Shown here: in pieces, positions 5,398 to 7,538 of the stretch
Layout of the letters: each line of letters begins with the position of its first letter
How positions within the stretch are numbered: position 1 is the stretch's first letter
Assembly: GCA_031254905.1 (NCBI GenBank)
Contig: JAIRTN010000056.1
Location: forward strand, 1-7,538
Length of the DNA: 7,538 nucleotides
DNA from: Coriobacteriales bacterium
Lineage (GTDB): Bacteria; Actinomycetota; Coriobacteriia; Coriobacteriales; UBA8131
Direction of reading: 5' to 3'
Notes under the pieces: generated by a model
Databases searched by the model: none
What the model saw: the letters and a program-made list of their open reading frames with translations, nothing else
What the model was told of the DNA's origin: nothing
Translations under genes and position numbers: made by a program

Positions 5398-6129
5398 ATG
5401 GCACAACGAAACCCCATGAACCAGCGTTATCAGGGAGACGGCCCCGGCGGGCAGACGCGCAAGTCGGCCGCCCGAGCCAAGCCGGCGACGCAGGCGGCAT
5501 CCTCTGTTCACGTGCGGAAGAAGCCTCAGACCGATGCCGAGAAGCGCGCCGCGCGCAAAGCCGCGGAAAAAGAGGCGCAGCGTAAGGCGGAGGAGCGGGC
5601 GCAGCGACAGGCCGAGCGAGAAAAGGCCGAGCGGGAGAAGGCCGAGCTTGCAAAAGCAGATAATGGGGATAATAACGGGCCGCAAGGGCAGACCAAGGAC
5701 TCTCCCAAGGGCCTTTTGGGAAAACTTTTTGCCCCCTCTCCCAACGCGCCAAGCGGCGAGGAGTACCGCAAATGGAGGAAGCGATACTGGATTCTCCTCG
5801 TTATAGGCATCATCGGCATAGCGATTGCGCTCATGGTTCAGATGTATTTGCCCGAGCGTATAACCATCTCGATGATAGCCCTCGGCGTCGCCTATGTGCC
5901 CATTATCTCCGCCTTTATCATCGACCGCAGAAAGGTGCAGCCGATAGTCAAGGAGCACCAGCGCCTCACCTCCGGCAACAAGAGCCCCAAGCAACTCAAA
6001 CATGAGCAGGAGGCAAAGGAGCGTGCGGCTGTCGCCGAGGCTGCTCGCAAGGCCGCGCGGGAGGCGAAGAAGACGCAAAAGCGCAGGAAGTCCAGCGATA
6101 CGATTGTTCCCGGAGAGGAGCAAGAATGA
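5398..6129 (+). CDS. Hypothetical two-segment membrane protein with charged coiled coils, inside the purine cluster
   Basis: A 243-residue protein that I do not recognise as a named family. Residues 1-45 are polar and basic. Residues 46-87 are an Ala/Lys/Glu/Arg-rich coiled-coil stretch with repeated REKAE units. Two hydrophobic segments (about 131-149 and 156-175) form a hairpin with a very short loop. Residues 184-231 form a second highly charged helix, and the C-terminus is EEQE. Flanking positive charges (KWRKRYW before the first segment, DRRK after the second) predict both ends in the cytoplasm. The start is supported by AGGAG (5384-5388), 9 bases upstream. Its stop overlaps the purS start by 4 bases (ATGA), so translation is probably coupled. 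No enzyme, transporter or nucleotide-binding motif is visible. A membrane-tethering or scaffolding role is only a guess from position. Confidence 0.85.
   Translation: MAQRNPMNQRYQGDGPGGQTRKSAARAKPATQAASSVHVRKKPQTDAEKRAARKAAEKEAQRKAEERAQRQAEREKAEREKAELAKADNGDNNGPQGQTKDSPKGLLGKLFAPSPNAPSGEEYRKWRKRYWILLVIGIIGIAIALMVQMYLPERITISMIALGVAYVPIISAFIIDRRKVQPIVKEHQRLTSGNKSPKQLKHEQEAKERAAVAEAARKAAREAKKTQKRRKSSDTIVPGEEQE
5611..5655 (+). repeat. Three 15-base tandem repeats within the membrane-protein gene
   Basis: Three units start at 5611, 5626 and 5641, each beginning GCCGAGC; the first two differ at two positions and the third has diverged. They encode the REKAE coiled-coil repeat. This probably reflects local duplication in a low-complexity segment and may vary in copy number between strains. 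Confidence 0.6.
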
Positions 6130-6365
6130 GGGAGTACCGGATTTTTGTTACTGGCAAGCAGGGTATTTTCGACCCGGCGGGGAAGACGGCGCAAAACGCG
6201 CTTGATAACCTCGGGTATGAGGGGATTGAAGATTTGAAAATCGGTAAGTACATCCAGCTGCGCTGCGATGAAAAGGTCGCGCTTGCAACGGTGACGGAGA
6301 TGTGTGAGCGGCTGCTCGCCAACCCCATTATCGAGGACTTCCGCATTGAGGAGGTGGAGGCGTGA
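6126..6365 (+). CDS. purS: Phosphoribosylformylglycinamidine synthase subunit PurS
   Basis: A 79-residue protein of standard PurS length. It carries the family pattern of an initial beta strand (YRIFVTGKQGIFDPAGKTAQ), then NALDNLGYEGIEDLKIGKYI, a second strand and a C-terminal FRIEEVE. PurS is the small structural subunit that bridges PurQ and small-type PurL in the FGAM synthase complex, which converts FGAR to FGAM using glutamine and ATP. Its ATG overlaps the stop of the upstream membrane-protein gene (ATGA), with a purine-rich GGAGAGGAG (6112-6120) just upstream. Its own TGA overlaps the GTG start of purQ. This three-part arrangement is the Bacillus/actinobacterial type, in contrast to the fused large PurL of gamma-proteobacteria. 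Confidence 0.96.
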   Translation: MREYRIFVTGKQGIFDPAGKTAQNALDNLGYEGIEDLKIGKYIQLRCDEKVALATVTEMCERLLANPIIEDFRIEEVEA

Positions 6366-7159
6366 GCGACGGGGTAGGCGGCGGGGCGGCCGCGGCTGGT
6401 GCCGCAACTGGTGCTGCTGTTGTGGCTGGCGCCGCAGCCGACGAGGGTGCCGTGCGCTTCGGGGTGGTGCGTTTCCCCGGTTCCAACTGCGAGCAGGACG
6501 TTGTCTATGCCCTGCGCCATCTCGGCTATGAGGCCAGCTATGTCTGGCACCAAGACACCGATTTGGACGCCTTTGATGCCGTGGTTTTGCCGGGCGGATT
6601 TTCCTACGGTGATTATTTGCGCTGTGGGGCCGTGGCGCGCTTCTCTCCTGTGATGGAGGCGGTCGTGGCTTATGCTGAGGCGGGACGTCCGGTCATCGGC
6701 ATCTGCAACGGCTTTCAGATTCTCACCGAAGCCCATCTGCTACCCGGTGCGCTGCTGCGCAACGCGGGTTTGAAGTTCATCTGCCAAAGCACGCCGCTGC
6801 GCGTGGAGAGCAGTCGCTGCGCGTGGCTCGACCTTGCCCCGGGAACCGTGATGAATATCCCCATCAATCACAATGAAGGCAACTATTTCTGCGACGAGGC
6901 GACGCGGGCGCGGATGGAGGAAAACGGGCAGATTGTCCTGCGCTACTGCGAGGCGGACGGCAGCCGTGCCGAGGGCGGCAGCGCCCCCAATGGCGCGCTC
7001 GACGACATCGCCGGCATCTGCAACGAGCGTGGCAATGTCCTCGGGCTCATGCCGCATCCCGAGCGGGTATGCGACGGGCTTTCCGGCCCGCACGCAACCG
7101 ACGGGGCGGCGTTCTTCCGAGCAATCGCCTCGTATGTACGGGAGGTGCGCGGGCTATGA
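6362..7159 (+). CDS. purQ: Phosphoribosylformylglycinamidine synthase subunit PurQ (glutamine amidotransferase)
   Basis: PurQ hydrolyses glutamine and passes ammonia to PurL in the FGAM synthase step. The class I amidotransferase core is complete: [14 protein letters not shown] (33-46), [16 protein letters not shown] (74-89), the nucleophile elbow GICNGFQIL with Cys115 (113-121), NEGNY (171-175), and the HPE catalytic pair His232/Glu234. From the GTG at 6362 the protein is 265 residues, about 30 more than usual. The extra N-terminus (1-30) is almost pure Ala/Gly/Val and looks disordered. The GTG at 6362 overlaps the purS stop (GTGA) and has a strong GAGGAGG upstream (from 6348), favouring the long form. 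A GTG at 6452 would give the normal family start. The stop overlaps the purL ATG by 4 bases. Confidence 0.95.
   Translation: MSDGVGGGAAAAGAATGAAVVAGAAADEGAVRFGVVRFPGSNCEQDVVYALRHLGYEASYVWHQDTDLDAFDAVVLPGGFSYGDYLRCGAVARFSPVMEAVVAYAEAGRPVIGICNGFQILTEAHLLPGALLRNAGLKFICQSTPLRVESSRCAWLDLAPGTVMNIPINHNEGNYFCDEATRARMEENGQIVLRYCEADGSRAEGGSAPNGALDDIAGICNERGNVLGLMPHPERVCDGLSGPHATDGAAFFRAIASYVREVRGL
6394..6436 (+). repeat. Short imperfect direct repeat encoding the Ala/Gly leader of PurQ
   Basis: GGCTGGTGCCGCA (6394-6406) recurs as GGCTGGCGCCGCA (6424-6436), 12 of 13 identical and exactly 30 bases apart, so the reading frame is kept. This suggests the extra N-terminal segment grew by in-frame duplication or slippage. 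Confidence 0.5.
6443..6446 (+). promoter_or_regulatory. Possible internal ribosome binding site for a shorter PurQ
   Basis: GAGG lies 5 bases before the GTG at 6452, whose product would begin [13 protein letters not shown], as most PurQ proteins do. It is weaker than the GAGGAGG before 6362, so both starts may be used or only the upstream one. Confidence 0.3.
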
Positions 7160-7538
7160 GCGACTTGTTAGTATCCCCATTAATCCCTGCACCGGTAGCC
7201 GACGCGGTTGAGACACTCGACGCCGCGCTGGCCCCCGAGATAGCGGTTCAACTGGGGCTTTCCTTGGAGGAATATGAGAACGTGGTGGCGACTCAGGGGC
7301 GCGTGCCGTCGCTTACCGAGCTGTATATTTACTCGCTGATGTGGAGCGAGCATTGCTCCTACAAGCACTCGAAGAAGCAGCTACGCCGGTTTTCCAGCGA
7401 GGGGAAGCACGTGCTGCAGGGCCCCGGCGAGAATGCCGGCGTGATTAGCGTGGGCGAGGGTTGGGCGGTTGCTTTTAAGATGGAGTCGCACAACCACCCG
7501 AGCGCCATTGAGCCGTTTGAGGGCGCGGCGACCGGGGT
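7156..7538 (+). CDS. purL: Phosphoribosylformylglycinamidine synthase subunit PurL, N-terminal part, cut by window end
   Basis: The ATG overlaps the purQ stop (ATGA), with GGAGG at 7141-7145 ten bases upstream. The visible 127 residues contain [20 protein letters not shown] (56-75), the conserved N-terminal motif of PurL, and [20 protein letters not shown] (107-126), part of the ATP/FGAR-binding region. The usual SYKSSK reads SYKHSK here. PurL is the synthetase subunit that uses ATP and ammonia from PurQ to turn FGAR into FGAM. Separate purS and purQ genes indicate the small PurL type of roughly 740 residues, so most of the gene lies beyond the window. The first 25 residues are a variable leader. 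Confidence 0.97.
   Translation, partial: MSDLLVSPLIPAPVADAVETLDAALAPEIAVQLGLSLEEYENVVATQGRVPSLTELYIYSLMWSEHCSYKHSKKQLRRFSSEGKHVLQGPGENAGVISVGEGWAVAFKMESHNHPSAIEPFEGAATG

Noticed and set aside
5332..6123. 263-residue minus-strand open frame rich in Leu/Arg
   Set aside because: Antisense of the Lys/Glu/Ala coiled-coil gene; the leucine richness comes from reverse-complemented GAG/AAG codons, not a membrane protein.

Overview
This is a GC-rich bacterial stretch whose gene content and style fit an actinobacterium of the Coriobacteriia (an Eggerthellaceae-like gut lineage). That placement is an inference from three things: a Tat-type lipoprotein of a kind common there, a long-form PurC, and the purS-purQ-purL layout. 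No rRNA or other taxonomic marker is present, so it is only moderately secure.

Left end (1-376): the last 103 codons of a large serine recombinase of the Tn4451/DUF4368 type. It is visibly more AT-rich than what follows (about 43-45% GC in its first 120 bases), so the window probably opens at the edge of an integrated mobile element. The 64 bases after its stop hold short repeats, and the element boundary probably lies there or in the 3' end of the next gene.

Left-middle (377-2380): a cytidylate kinase-like gene on the minus strand ends facing the recombinase. A divergent intergenic region separates it from a plus-strand gene for a Tat-exported lipoprotein that may be a beta-propeller.

Middle (2453-4307): an OmpR-family response regulator and its membrane histidine kinase. 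The kinase has two membrane segments and almost no external loop. The lipoprotein, regulator and kinase run in the same direction with short gaps, so they may form one signalling unit. A striking cluster of 7-base-phased direct repeats sits just upstream of the regulator and is a candidate operator.

Right half (4441-7538): a purine biosynthesis cluster, purC - unknown membrane protein - purS - purQ - purL (cut by the window end). The last four genes are joined by 4-base ATGA or GTGA overlaps, indicating translational coupling. PurS, PurQ and small PurL together form FGAM synthase, and PurC makes SAICAR four steps further on in the pathway. The embedded coiled-coil membrane protein has no known purine role and is the most unusual member.

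Two very C-rich tracts, at the 5' end of the kinase gene and just before purC, would be G-quadruplex-prone on the minus strand. They bracket a kinase gene with strong C skew. No RNA genes, CRISPR arrays or complete insertion sequences were seen. No wholly new defence or mobile system is evident. The best leads are the repeat operator, the lipoprotein-kinase partnership and the membrane protein inside the purine operon.
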